Origin: Phlebiopsis flavidoalba
Lineage: Eukaryota > Basidiomycota > Agaricomycetes > Polyporales > Phanerochaetaceae
NCBI GenBank assembly: GCA_035772785.1
Contig: JAOCPU010000003.1
Location: forward strand, 992,001 to 1,056,000
Direction of reading: 5' to 3'
DNA: 64,000 nt
Positions 1-10,983 of this stretch are shown here, piece after piece. Numbering within the stretch: position 1 is the stretch's first letter; the number at the start of each line of letters is the position of its first letter. The notes below the pieces were generated by a model. It searched no databases, had not been told where the DNA came from, and saw nothing but the letters and a program-made list of their open reading frames with translations. A program made the translations under genes and the position numbers.

Positions 1-333
1 GCGTGATGACTTACTGCAGGCCCCAACCCTCTCTGCATGCCTCTTATTCCCTCATTCTTCCAAGTCTTCACTAACACATCTACGACGTTCTTGTATACCC
101 GAACACCGCCATCCTTGGCCAACTCTCCTGCAGCTGCATGCGTGTCTTGGCCACATCCGGGATATTAGAGAAAGTGACCTGAAAGAAGCAGCGTTGACTC
201 AAGCGTCAGAAGTGATTGAGACACATGGTCTTCTTGCAACGCGTACCGCAACACATGCTGCGATGCCTCCCAGAATGAAGCCTTCTGCGGTAGACAGCGG
301 CCGCGGCTGTCTCGTCGTCGTTTCGCCGCTCAT
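1..333 (-). CDS. Mitochondrial carrier (oxaloacetate/Oac1-like), N-terminal part, cut by the window edge
   Basis: SLC25-family solute carriers exchange metabolites across the mitochondrial inner membrane. The start codon is the complement of 331-333, giving MSGETTTRQPRPLSTAEGF and then a small-residue helix (ILGGIAACVA). An intron with donor GTACGC and acceptor TTTCAG follows. The next exon reads IPDVAKTRMQLQ, a form of the carrier signature Px[DE]xxKxRxQ that ends transmembrane helix 1, then VYKNVVDVLVKTWKNEGIRG and MQRGLGPA before another donor (GTAAGT) close to the window edge. The matrix-loop wording (KNEGIRGMQRGLGPA) is what Oac1-like carriers show, so that substrate class is favoured, but the selectivity residues are outside the window. 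One base is missing just after the MQLQ codons (near position 130), which breaks the frame inside a conserved loop. Confidence 0.85.
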
Positions 334-713
334 TGCTGTTGCACGGGATATGAGGTGGGGGAAGGACGATTGAAGGGTCCGGGAAGCTCGTGAACGTTTA
401 TGGCAGCGTTGAGGCGCGTCCGTTCCCGATGTCTGTGCACTCGTCGTCCGTGCCGATAGCGCCGACGTGAAATGCTCATTTGTCTCAAGCTCCGCCTTCT
501 TTACATCTCAGGTATCATGAGTGTATCCTTTTTCAAACGTTTAGTACCGAATCGCGCTATGGCTTTGAAACGAAATCAAGCGCAGAAATAGTGGTAAGTA
601 TCGCAGCAGTGTCAACGAGGCCGTGGATTGCCATTCGTGATAGACATTTGAGTACATTTAGTTAGAAAAATTACAACAGTGACAATCAAGAAGAGAAAGC
701 GGCATAACATAGT
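334..713. other. Intergenic stretch between two minus-strand genes
   Basis: This is 380 bases between the carrier start and the stop of the downstream-reading DCTN6-like gene. It should contain the carrier promoter and the 3' end of the DCTN6-like transcript. No coding family, tRNA or repeat was recognised here. Confidence 0.5.
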
Positions 714-1468
714 TTATGCTCCATCTCCTCTCCGAAGTCGGTTGAATTTTGGCAGCATTTCTCGAAGATATTCTGCATGCTTGCGCCGTAAATCTGCTTC
801 CTGAATTCTACCTTGTCCACTCCACACGCGTCCGTTCCGCGTCCGGGCCATACATCACGGTGAATTCATCCAGGATTTCTTCATCTGTGGCGACGACCAG
901 GCATCCTGCTCCTATCACGCAATAGGACGATAATCGTGTGGTGAAATGTATTCTTGCAACGGCGGTGCAGATCGTGTTGAAGTTACCCATTGGGCATTCG
1001 ACCACCTTTGAACACGTAAGCAAGATATGCAGCTATACGCAAGTATATGAAACTCACGACAGCCTATCTCGAACAGGTTGTCGTCGCCGATTCGCATGAC
1101 CTCCTTTCGTCTAGGCGGAGGTCAAATGGATATTTCAAGACGGTGCAAGGGGTGTACCTGTTCAGTATAATGGCACCTTCTTCAACAATGCACCCAGAAG
1201 AACCAATGATTATGGGGCCATACACCCGCGGCAAATATGGTCGCTTTTAGGGTGCACAATCGTGCCTGTGAAAGGCCTGAGCGCGAATGACAATACTGTA
1301 GGATTGGCACGCGTACACTGCACCGATAGTAATATCGCCTTTCATCTCCACATCCTGGCACACGACTGCTTTAGAATGAATGGTGAACTTGTCACCGCGG
1401 CTATTACCACCATCAGTTCGAGTATTCCTCGTGGGTGGGCGTGTCGAAGCATACGCTGGGGGTGCCAT
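714..1468 (-). CDS. Dynactin subunit 6 (p27)-like hexapeptide-repeat protein
   Basis: Dynactin p27 sits in the pointed-end complex of dynactin, the dynein cofactor used for nuclear and vesicle transport along microtubules. The inferred start is the ATG complementary to 1466-1468 (MAPPAYASTRPPT). The body reads DKFTIHSKAVVCQDVEMKG, then DITIGA, later MRIGDDNLFEIGC, VGNFNTI-like, LSSYCVIGAGCLVV, FTVMYGPDAERTRVEW, and ends with QEADLRRKHAEYLREMLPKF and NRLRRGDGA before a TAA complementary to 714-716. The repeated [IV]G and cysteine-glycine turns fit a left-handed beta-helix, and the charged C-terminal helix is the DCTN6 ending. Short introns and some frame breaks interrupt the middle. Length (about 190 residues) suits the family. 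The gene diverges from the MDM1-like gene. Confidence 0.85.
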
Positions 1469-1854
1469 ACGGCTACACACGTATTTTTAGAAGACTGCTT
1501 ATATATACAGTGACGTCTGTGATGAGGCCTGAGTATGAAATGACCGCGCTTGTGAGAATGCCGTACAGTATGAGTAGTCCGGCTCAGGGTAAGCATGACA
1601 GTATGATTACCGTTGAGGGCAAATTGGAAGGGTGCAATATCCAGGAGTGTTTGTGTAAGCAAAGGACGTCAATAAAGGTCTTTGTCCCGAGCTAATACGG
1701 ACAGTCTGAGAGGTTTTGAGGCAGGAGGTCAGAAGGTGGTGGTTTGTGGCAAAACGCGCTTGCCCATTTCGGTGTCTTGCACCACAACCTCCCGCTATCG
1801 CATCTGGCACGCTCACCCATCACCCACCTTCTCTCGCTCAAACGACTATGTGAG
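1469..1854. promoter_or_regulatory. Shared divergent promoter region of the DCTN6-like and MDM1-like genes
   Basis: The starts of two divergently transcribed genes lie 386 bases apart with nothing recognisable as coding between them, so both promoters must lie here (inference from layout). No clear TATA box or named operator could be assigned by eye. Confidence 0.4.
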
Positions 1855-4800
1855 ATGCAGAAACCTGCGCAGGAAAAGGCTGGATACTGGCAGGTCTTGT
1901 CGCCGTCATCATCCCAGTGGTCATGCAAGTGCTGTCCTCGCCCATCACTATGCTACTACTTTCGCCTCTCGTTCTGGTCTTCACAGTTTTGTCGCGTTCT
2001 TCGCGTCGAACGTGGTCTTGGCACATCTACTCGATACGTATAGGCCACCAACAGTTAGGGCTCCACCCTCGCCGCCCTCGTCGCATGTCGCCCTCTCGCA
2101 TTCTCGGACGCCTGCAGCATGGCAAGCAGTGCTCACCCGCTCGCAATGGGCCCATAAGTCCCCGAACACTCTACCACCTATCCATCCAGAGTCTCCTATT
2201 ATCTCAACTGCTGTGAATGACATTCTCATTCTGGTTGTTCGCGACTTTGTCTTGTCGTGGTACCGAGGGCGACCTCTCGACATCACCGTCATTCCCAACC
2301 GCGGTGTCGGCCCACGATGCATAGCTCTCTGCAGCGGGCTGCTGGCGCGTTCTGAGGACCCTGGACCTGCCCGCTCTTGTCGTGAAGCGTATTGTCCCGA
2401 AGGTGACTGCGCACATAGACAACTTCAGGGCAGTCTGAAGTTGCCCTACGCGGCGCTGGCTTAGAGAGACGGTTGACCCAGTCAGAGGAGTTGGACATAT
2501 TGCTGGCGAGCCGCTACGCGACTCGTGGTGGAGGAAAGCTGCACCCTGCCGTGGATAATCTGTCATCCACTTTCACGAAACAAACTGAAGAGAACCATCT
2601 CAGGAAGCTGGTGGACAGAGCGCTGCCGTTCATCCTCTCCCCGAGAAGGAGGCGCGGAGCGAATGCGTGAGGATCGTTTGTGCGCGAAATCGTCGCGTGC
2701 TCGGTGTTGTATCCTATCATGGAGGATATGCTTTCCGATCCGGACTTTTGGAATAGGTCTATCAACCAAGTAGTGAGTAACATCAAGAATCATTCGTTCT
2801 TCTCGACACTGAATAAATGTAGGCTGGTGAAGCGATCCGTCAACAGTAGGCCACTGCCCATTACACATTTCACACGTAGTGCTGACCATGCATACGATAG
2901 GAAGCTAATCTCTAAGGTACGGAACGTACTGGAGGCCCAGCTTCCTCGTTCTCCACTCCCTCGCGGGCAAACCGAACAATCAATGCCCACTACAGAGCGT
3001 ATCACCATTCGAACTGATACAAGGCATTTCGAGTCCTTCTTACGGAGTATAAGTCGTTGTTCGTCGCTGCTAGATGCTCGTCGCCTGAAGAATGATATCA
3101 TGGGGGAGATTCGACGAACGCGGACACTGTTATGTGAGTATATCCCTCAGTGCATACACCGTGTCGTTAACCCTGGTCAGCGAACCACGAGAACGAGGAC
3201 TGGATCAATGGGGAGAAGACTGAAGATATTGTGGCGTTTCTTGATCGGTTGTATACCGCCAAAACGCAAAAGTTGAGAAAAGGATTGCGGTGCTCGGTGG
3301 AGATGCGGACGCTGTTAGTAACACTTTCGACCATGGGCACGAATACGAGAGACTGACCTGGTAGTAGCAGCCCGCACCCACGGCTACAGAAACCCGCAGC
3401 GGACCTCGACTCTCGCTGCGCGACGTCCTCACAAACCCTACGTCATTGTCTTATTTCATGGAGTTCATGGACCGAAAGAAACGTTCTCTTCTCGTGCAAT
3501 TTTGGCTTACAGTGGAGAGCTTCAAGAATCCACTAGAATCAGTCGACTCTGGCAGCGATGGAGATGACGATGAACCAATCAGCGATCCCACCTTGACCGA
3601 TACCTTGAAGGAGGACATCGTCATGATGAACGAGCTGTACTTCTCGAGAACTGCAACGGATCCTACCCTGTCTGTCATCTCACAGAAACACATCAACATC
3701 ATCCGTTCGTTCGGAGTGGACGACGAACATCCAACAGCCGCAGCGGAGAAAGGTGTCCGACGAAGCGTCATGCTGGCGCAGCGCCAGGTCGAACGAGATA
3801 TGGAGCAGCAAGACTTCGAGGACTTCCAACGATCCGAGTTATGGTTCCACGTCGTCGCAAACAGCGAACTAGGCCAATCTAAAGGTAGTGGAGATACCAC
3901 CCCTGTCAGAGCTGCAACGATAGTAGAGGATGGAACTATTCGACGGTACAACAAGACCCGTGCGGAAACCGCCCCCGCTATGTTCGGATCCGCTCTTTGG
4001 GTTCCTCCACCTCCAACAGCCGTCAACCTCCTCTGTCGTATCACAGGCCGGAAATCAGGTACAAGGAGCTGGACCACGAACCTCGCCGTCTGATCTGGAG
4101 GTTCTCATGTCTCCCGCAGCGGATGGCAGAGCATCTTCCTCTCGTGCACCACTATTCGACGATCCGGAAGACGCAAAGTTCGACGCCGCTCTGGAAGCCC
4201 ATTCTCAGCGCATGGAGGCCATCCAAGCCGCCCTGACTGACATTATTGCGTTAGACCAACATGAGACTCTGGAGCACGATGGCAGTCTCGAAGGAGACCT
4301 TTCTGACAGTGTGGTACTATCAGCACCAAGCAGTGGTTCGCGAAGTCTATCGAGGAACATGCGGGGTGATCCTTCCTCTGACGACGAGGGGGAGATGGAA
4401 GACAGACGAGGTGACGGAGAGGATCAACAACATAGCTCCTTCCAGCTCGCGCGGGTCCCGGCGACCTGCATCTGTCATATGAGATTGTTCGACTCAGCGA
4501 CAAGATTACCAGCCTACAGACGCAGGAAGGCATGCTGGATACTCTTATCAAGAAGGCCGAGCTCACAGGGGACGAGCAAGAGCTGCAGCTCCTGCAGAAA
4601 TCCAAGTCGTCGCTAGGAAGGGATCTTCGCGAATTGAACTTCCAGAAATCCCAATACGAACAGCAGGAATCCGCAAATCGACTTGTGTCAGATCGTACCA
4701 AGATCGCTATCGTTAACTCTACCGTTGGGGAAGAGAGCGGTAAATCTGTCGTTAGGTACCTAATCGAAATACAACAGCTCGCCTCAGATGGAAGTTTTGC

Positions 4801-6036
4801 GTCCGGATGGGTGGTGGCGAGACGGTACAACGAATTCTTCAACATGCCACAACAAGCTTCGTGAACGCTATGCTCTCGTGCGATCCCTTGACTTCCCTGG
4901 AAAAACGACTCGTCACGTCACTTTCTAACAGCTTCGTCGACACGCGGAGGATAGCTTTGGAGAAGTACATGCAGGTACGCTCGGTGCATATCATTTCTTA
5001 AAAGGGGTAGCTAACAAAACTGCAGAGTCTGATTGCTATACCAGCTGTGTGCGAAAGCGCCGAACTTCGTGTCTTCCTTTCGCGTGATTCGCCATTCATG
5101 GCAGCACTCCTCCTCCGGAAGAAAAGGTACCGGCCTGGCCAAGCTGGTCCTTCTGGCGAGAGCTTCATGCGGTTCTGTATACAAGTCTGTGACAGACAGT
5201 ATTGACGACATGTTCTTTGGGCCATCCATGCTTGACGTAATAATTCAACGCCTGACCCTCTCAAGCCGCCGAATTCGTTGGGATTGTAGGAAGCGGTGTT
5301 CATGATGAAGATCTTGTCGCACAAGCATTGCGAGCGTCCTCTGTAGGGCAACATCGGAAGATAGTCTGCTGCAGCTTTCTGGCGATCTTAAACCCTGAGA
5401 ATGGAGGGAGAGAAACGAGCATGTCGTCAAATTCTCATCGCCTATCTGTGACCTCATCTTAGCCTTTCCCTGTTTGAACTCGACAAGAAGAATAACTGGC
5501 TGCGAAGGCAGGCCATCGTCATCATCCTGCAACAAGTCTTTGGTCAGACTATCGAAAGGTATGATGTGTATTCCTCGTAATCCATCTTTGCTGAAGTCCA
5601 GACAGAAAATTGCGCGAGACGACGAAGACGTTCTTGGACGAGTCGCATGTACTGTCCTATATCGATATGTTCCGCAGCTCCTTTGGAAGGTGGGCAACTC
5701 AGACCATCTGGACAGCCCCGCACGGCAGAAGAGAAATTGCGCACACGAGGACGACGCAAACCGAAAGCTATCAGCCTTGATACCGGGTATGTAATCATCG
5801 ACATTCCGTGTTCGTCGAACGCTAACTCTAGAGTAGATTTGGGAGCTAACATGATTGGACGCTTCAAATGCTCGGAGAGGTGCAAGGCGGCTCTTCGCTG
5901 TTCTTCAGAATAGGCGGTTAAACCAACACCTGCTCTATACGATTGTCGATGAGGTAAGTTCATCACTTAGCGCAAGCAAACCTCATGATGATTGACGGGG
6001 TCAGGGGTTTTTGGAACATTATTCCCGGAGCAATGA
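1855..6036 (+). CDS. MDM1: MDM1/SNX13-type sorting nexin (TM-PXA-RGS-PX-Nexin_C)
   Basis: Mdm1-type proteins are ER-anchored tethers at ER-vacuole/lipid-droplet contacts that bind phosphoinositides through the PX domain. The ATG at 1855 begins MQKPAQEKAG, followed by two hydrophobic stretches (ILAGLVAVIIPVVMQVL; MLLLSPLVLVFTVL). The PXA domain runs from PAAWQAVLTRSQW through NDILILVVRDFVLSWY (about 2110-2270) to WNRSINQVV (about 2770). An RGS domain follows (SYFMEFMDRKKRSLLVQFWL, about 3450; FVDVVANSEL-like end near 3870). Then come a coiled segment, the PX domain (VVRYLIEIQQLASDG and VARRYNEF, 4750-4830), and Nexin_C (ELDKKNNWLRRQAIVIILQQ, about 5475-5535; LNQHLLYTIVDE, 5915-5950). The last exon ends VFGTLFPEQ-stop at 6034-6036. 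At least five single-base frame breaks occur (for example near 1880, 2270, 2640 and 2678), all inside conserved sequence. Confidence 0.9.
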
Positions 6037-6759
6037 CGTTATGACCCAGGTTATGCTATTTCGATACCCAGACCCCCCGGATATACAAATTGTCTTTGAA
6101 TTCAATCCCCTTTAACTGCAGGAGGATGACGTAACTACAAGTGTATCATTACAACCTGCACGGGCGCGGCCCCCCCCCCCCCCCCCCTCAAACCGTAACG
6201 ACCGAGGGCCTAACTGTTCAACCACTCTCCATCAGGAAATGGAATGGCCCTCGGATAGTAGGTAAACGGTCAGGTCCGTTTGTCACGGGACGGAGTCGAC
6301 TTTGCAACTCACAGCCTCCACAGTTCTCTCACTCACCCAGACATTTCACCCCACCCATCCGAGCTCTCTGCTAGTAGTGAGTTAGTCGTCATCGTTGACT
6401 CGTAGGCAGACAAGCCTCATGATCCTGGAATCAAGATCTTAAAACATGTCCAAGGGCCTTCCAGAGTTGAAATTATGCACATTATTCTCGTAGCATACTG
6501 TCAACCAGAACGAGGTGGCTCGTTTCCTGGACTGACTAGTGCGAGCAAAAGACGAGAGCCTAGCAGCGTGACTCCCTAGTCTCGAAGACACTGGAACATC
6601 GTCACAATTTGAGAACATTTGTTCAAAGAACGTCGTTCACATCCTTCCGAAAAGCTTACTGCCAGGCTGAGCAGCTGGTGCGCGACGGGCCAAGTCTGCG
6701 AAGAGAGTCGTTTATAGGGCCACCTACTCGGCTAGGACAGGTGACGCAATCGCTGCACA
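6037..6759. other. Non-coding stretch with an 18-base poly-C run
   Basis: No gene family was recognised. It contains a run of 18 C residues at 6170-6187, next to a GC-rich spacer. Part of it is presumably the 3' untranslated region of the MDM1-like gene. Confidence 0.5.
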
Positions 6760-8220
6760 GATGACAAAGACGATTCCGTTTATGGCACTGAATTCCTACA
6801 ACAACAATGAGGTGCCACGTAGGTCCATTCGTGGCCTGCGACTGCGCGCGTTACCCTCTGAAGGACGCGCATCCGAGTCGCCCATTATTCAATATAGTCC
6901 TTCGACGAGGGCGGATAGTGATCCTCAGCGAGATAAGAGCTCACAAAAATTTGTTTGAGCCTTTTACCCGCGTTTGAGCGACTTGCATGCTTTTTTTGAC
7001 GTTCACCAAACCCATCCGCACGCCCGTTCGTGAACTATCGAGTGCCCAAATCAATCTCAGACATGAACCTCTCGCGGGGGGAGATATTCGATTTTGGGCA
7101 GTCGTTCTACTACCTCCGGAATCGTACGGAATATGGCCCACTTACACCGAGTACGCGACAAACGCCGTCGGCGCTGCTCACCTTCTTCGGCCCTACGTGG
7201 AAGACGTGCAAATTGCCCCCCCCCCCCAAAAAAAACGCGGTCGGCTTTGAACACTCCATCTTCCCATGGGGGGGCCCATCCACGGAGCTATCCTCGCGAT
7301 TCAACTACCGCAAGCGGCACCCGTTCTAACTCTTCAAACACCTTCAGCCCCATCTAGGTGGCCTCATGAATTCTGATAATTTCTCGCGAGTACATCGGAC
7401 CTGAACGGAGTCTTCGCCGACTCGTCCTGTTCGCCGCCTCACTGAATTCTGCACTGCCAACACGACTATTTACTCTCAAGGATGTGCTGGTTCTTTGGAC
7501 CAAGCGAAAACTTGGAAGAGCTTGGAATCATGCATTTAAGTGGAACAATCCGCTTCGGTCAGTAATGTAAAGTGGTCGGTCGTCGTGCACAACATCATAT
7601 CTACTTGGTCTGATCCAACAGCTCCAGATTTTGGACATCTCGGATTGTCTGAGGTCCTTCGCAAAATTATCATAGGCCTAATGAATTCAATCCAGACTCT
7701 CGATATTTCCAAATCTCCAATTCACATATCGCAACATTAGCGAACCTCATTCAACTACGCGCGCCTTAGACCAGGGCCACTCTCATCCTGACATGACTCA
7801 CATCGACCTGAATGGCCACCCTCATCCGCCCCCTTGAATCCGAAATTTGATTGGCAACCCGAATTTTATGAGGAACATGACATTGTTAGATCAGACACTA
7901 CAAGACGTTGTAGTGGAATACCCTGCCCTGGAGTTGCATTTCTGTCTCCAGAAACATCGGAGACCACCCAACATCAGTCGCCACAGCTCTTGTCGAGAAT
8001 GCGCTTTCGGCGACATCCAAGAGAACCAAGATATGCTCCGGGTCGTCCGAAACCGACTCTGTCCTATCCAGGTATGTGCACTCACTACTACTTTTTTCGA
8101 CATCGAGACTCAAGAGCAATTGCGTCTTTCAGGAAAGCTGACGATGCTTCCATCGATAGTTCTTTGTGTGAATTGCGGATGTTCATATGTGACCACTGTG
8201 TTATGAGGACATGATAATGA
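6760..8220 (+). pseudogene. Possible F-box/LRR-like gene remnant
   Basis: Several short plus-strand segments look like pieces of an Agaricomycete F-box protein's leucine-rich part: LRPYVEDVQIAPPP near 7175-7230, ENLEELGIMHLSGTIRF near 7510-7560, and STWSDPTAP, MNSIQTLDISKSPIHIS and NLIQLRAL near 7600-7760. Later segments include NPKFDWQPEFYEEHDIV and LHFCLQKHRRPPN. The wording ELxIMHLSG and LDISKSPIHIS has LRR-like spacing. No F-box was found upstream and no continuous reading frame joins the pieces, and a C12A8 homopolymer at 7216-7235 lies inside. It may be a decayed gene, a gene damaged by sequencing errors, or chance. The call is weak. Confidence 0.3.
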
Positions 8221-8466
8221 CATTCAAAATGGGTACATGCTTCCGGGAAACCCGGGGCTCCCCAACTCACTTTGATTCTAGGCCGCGCTTGTTTCACATA
8301 TGGCCTGTGGCCGTGAGGAAACACAACCCATTGTTTGACGACGAATTGGCCTAGCATAGTGCGAGAATTTCTTTACGCAGAAAAGTGGCTCCACAGCTGC
8401 TGCAGCTGTTTGAACTTTGTAGGCCTAAGCCTCAGTTAGTGGATATTAGATTATAGGACAAAAAAT

Positions 8467-8574
8467 GAGGCCAGAGTGACTTGAACACTCAACTTCTGGA
8501 ACTCCGTCTGGAGCCGCGGCCCGAAGGCCTAGGCTAGGAATCAGACGCGGCTAGAACCGTTGCGCCATGGCCCC
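8467..8574 (-). tRNA. tRNA-Arg (anticodon CCU), intron-containing, candidate
   Basis: Read on the minus strand, the 7-bp acceptor stem GGGGCCA pairs with TGGCCTC (one G-T pair) and is followed by a discriminator A. The D-arm region TGGCGCAACGG resembles arginine tRNAs but carries about two extra bases (TTCTAGCCGCG). The anticodon arm starts TCTGA, with the loop TTCCTA presenting anticodon CCT. The T arm GAGTG-TTCAAGT-CACTC is a perfect 5-bp stem with a 7-base loop. Roughly 30 bases between the anticodon and its 3' stem would be an intron at the canonical place after position 37, and they contain the hairpin GGCC-TTCG-GGCC. The alternative is a class II tRNA with a long variable arm; tRNAscan-SE would decide. 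Confidence 0.6.
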
Positions 8575-10294
8575 GACAGATCATTTGTTTGTGCGAGTCA
8601 TGAACCCATATTCAAATCGACTTCCATAATGTTAATTTTCGCTTCTCATCTTGCATAGTAGAACTTGGAACTAGAGCCTCAAGAGCACAACGATGTACAA
8701 CCTTCTCTACTCGTCGACGGGATTGAAGTATCCAATACTATTTTCAGCCGTAGATGTTCGAATCATAGCTCCTGAGGCAAATGTCCAGCCATCACCCCGT
8801 TGAGTGGTCGCGATCGCCTTCTGCACAACTCCTTGGGCACCAAGCACGATAATCCGTATATTCCTATGACCAAATCAAGTCAAAAATTTGCAGCGGGCGT
8901 TGTCTGAACATCGTTATGAGATACTGACCACTACGTAGAGACTGCAAAGACCAGTGTGTATTATAGCGGGTTTTGGCCCGGCTTTCAAGGGGCATCTAGA
9001 TGTAAGCAATCGGACACACCGGCACTTGGGGAAGGAGTGGGGCAACAAGCGGGGGGGTATGCCACGGGGAGGGAGGGCAGGGGGGTGAAGTTTCTTGCAG
9101 ATACGAGTAATCAGAAGTGAGCAGGCTGCACACACCCTTTCTGTAACAGGATGAGTGTGGCGAACCGAACTCCATCGGGCCCTGCAATCTTGTGATGCAG
9201 CGCCACCTTAGCATCGGAGTCCCTTCACATTCGCGCACGATGGGAGATCTCCTCGTTCCGTACGTCGTGAGCGAGATGAAGCCACCCGCTCCCTGGCCGC
9301 TGTCAGATGAGCTTGGAGGTATTCTGCAGGTATAGGTTCGTCCGGCTTACGTGATGTCTTTACATGCGGACAGGGGACGTGGAAGAAGATGCAAAGTGTA
9401 GCACATGGTCGGTGCTTCAACGCGGCCGGCGGGCCGCCATTGTGAGATTTCGACGACGCCGAGTGGAAAGTCAGGTCATGGCAGCTTTAATATCTCGATC
9501 ATTGTGGCATTTCTGACTTCGTCGGTTTACCGGAGCGGGGGTAGGTCGGTATCAAACTTGAGGACTTTAATCATAAACCTCCGAATGAGACTTGCAAGTC
9601 ATGAAATAATAAACGTTAAGCTACGTATCTCAATACAACACTAGCGATACAATCAAATCATTACGCCGATACAATCGAGATCGTGAAGTCGATTTCCCAC
9701 CGAGTGGCTGCTACCGGTGTACACACGTCTGCTGAGTAGAAAAAAGCCACTGGGGGTCTTCGCAGTCGGACGTCCACGCAGTCGAACCGCTGTACGCGAG
9801 GAGGAGGCTGCGCTCCCGGACGTAACAGACCCGCACCCCGGCGTGAGAAAAGTCGACGCAGTCGAAACAGCTAGCCTGGCCGTTTTGCACATCGAACGCC
9901 GCCGCTCGACACACTGCGGAAAGACTTGCTGCCCCAGAACCGAGGTGCTAGCCCTTAGAGACTTCTTCATCGCTGAAAGCTCGAACGCGCTAACCCGTGC
10001 CCGAGATTTGGTGTAAAACGAAATCGCCCCCCAACGGGGCGTCTGGGGTGTGGACCAAGAGGATGCCTGTCGGGATGCAAGTAGGCCTGCACGCAGTGTT
10101 TCGTGCTGGACCCCTGACCTGAGAAGACGTTCGTCCATTTACGGTGCAGGTGGGAAGTTGCATTACTACTGGAGTGGTGTGGTGGTGGGGTTTTTCTGGG
10201 GTTCAAAAAGATGAACATAATCACTAGCTTGGTAGACTCTAGAAGCTGGGGTTGTAAGTATTGTACAAAGTCCACATCCTCGCACCCAGTGAGG
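8575..10294. other. Gene-poor stretch
   Basis: No recognisable protein family was found. Stretches near 9650-10200 are open on both strands, including a minus-strand frame at 9711-9914 with several cysteines, but nothing supports one strand over the other. The bases at about 9040-9090 are strongly G-rich (runs of up to seven G). Confidence 0.45.
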
Positions 10295-10983
10295 TCAATC
10301 AGTAATCAACACATAAACCCCACGGTGGTCGTAGACGAGCCGCTGCTGCCCGATAGGATACAGGAGCCCGACATATTGGGTGGGTACTTGAGTCCAGATG
10401 GTCGCGCAAGTTCCCTTGGAAGGGTGCGTCGATGGCAAACAAAAGTCACCGTCAAATGACCACGATTCGCCCTTCAAGTGAAAGTAACCCGGGGGGCTGA
10501 TCGGGGATAGTACGCTGATCTCGGTTTGATGCTGGTACCGTCGCAGTTCAGCGTCGGGGTGTACCCTGGATGTGGAAATGAGTCCAACAGGTTTGCATGG
10601 TTTATGCGACGAGACTCAACGCCAAGCGAGCGGCGGACTTCGGTGCGGAAAGTCAGAGCTGCGTATGTGTAAGTCCCTTGCTGCTGTCGGGGGGTAATGC
10701 CGGCGGCAGCAAGCCACTTGTTTAATGTCGTCAAGTTACCTGAACACGGGCCCATGAGTATGTTTCCGAGCGGCGGCTGTGCATGTGACGTATTGGTAAG
10801 CACCAACCTGGAAGAGGTACGCCACCAGTATTGAAGAAGGGCAACATCCTCAGCCCAGTGCAAACCCCTTCGGGGGGGACTTTTCGTCTGGGAAGGGCAG
10901 GAAGTACTCGCAGAGTGCTTGGTCCGCCGGACATCAGCCATCATTTGTTTTGAGTCTCGCGTTTGCTTACAGTAGAAACGCAT
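10295..10983 (-). pseudogene. RNase T2-like C-terminal fragment
   Basis: RNase T2 enzymes are secreted or vacuolar endoribonucleases. Minus-strand segments match the C-terminal half: LNKWLAAAGITPRQQQGTYT, then YTPTLNCDGTSI, then after a frame change YFHLKGESWSFDGDF and PSKGTCATIW. In fungal T2 enzymes the same order occurs (WLAAAGI ... LxCDGT ... YFxLKG ... GTC). The pieces lie in different frames and an extra insert separates the first two. The catalytic CAS motifs (WP[DE]xC-type and WxHEWxKHGTC-type) were not found convincingly upstream, so this is a fragment, a pseudogene, or a gene with a heavily damaged 5' half. Confidence 0.55.

Noticed and set aside
3451..4077. A 208-codon minus-strand frame
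   Set aside because: It is the antisense shadow of the RGS-domain exon of the MDM1-like gene, which has clear family motifs.
8459..8580. Group I/II intron or riboswitch-like structure
   Set aside because: The acceptor and T stems fit a tRNA much better.
9653..10275. Open frames on both strands, one with several cysteines, as a possible small secreted protein
   Set aside because: Neither strand resembles a known family, there is no signal peptide, and plus and minus frames are equally open.
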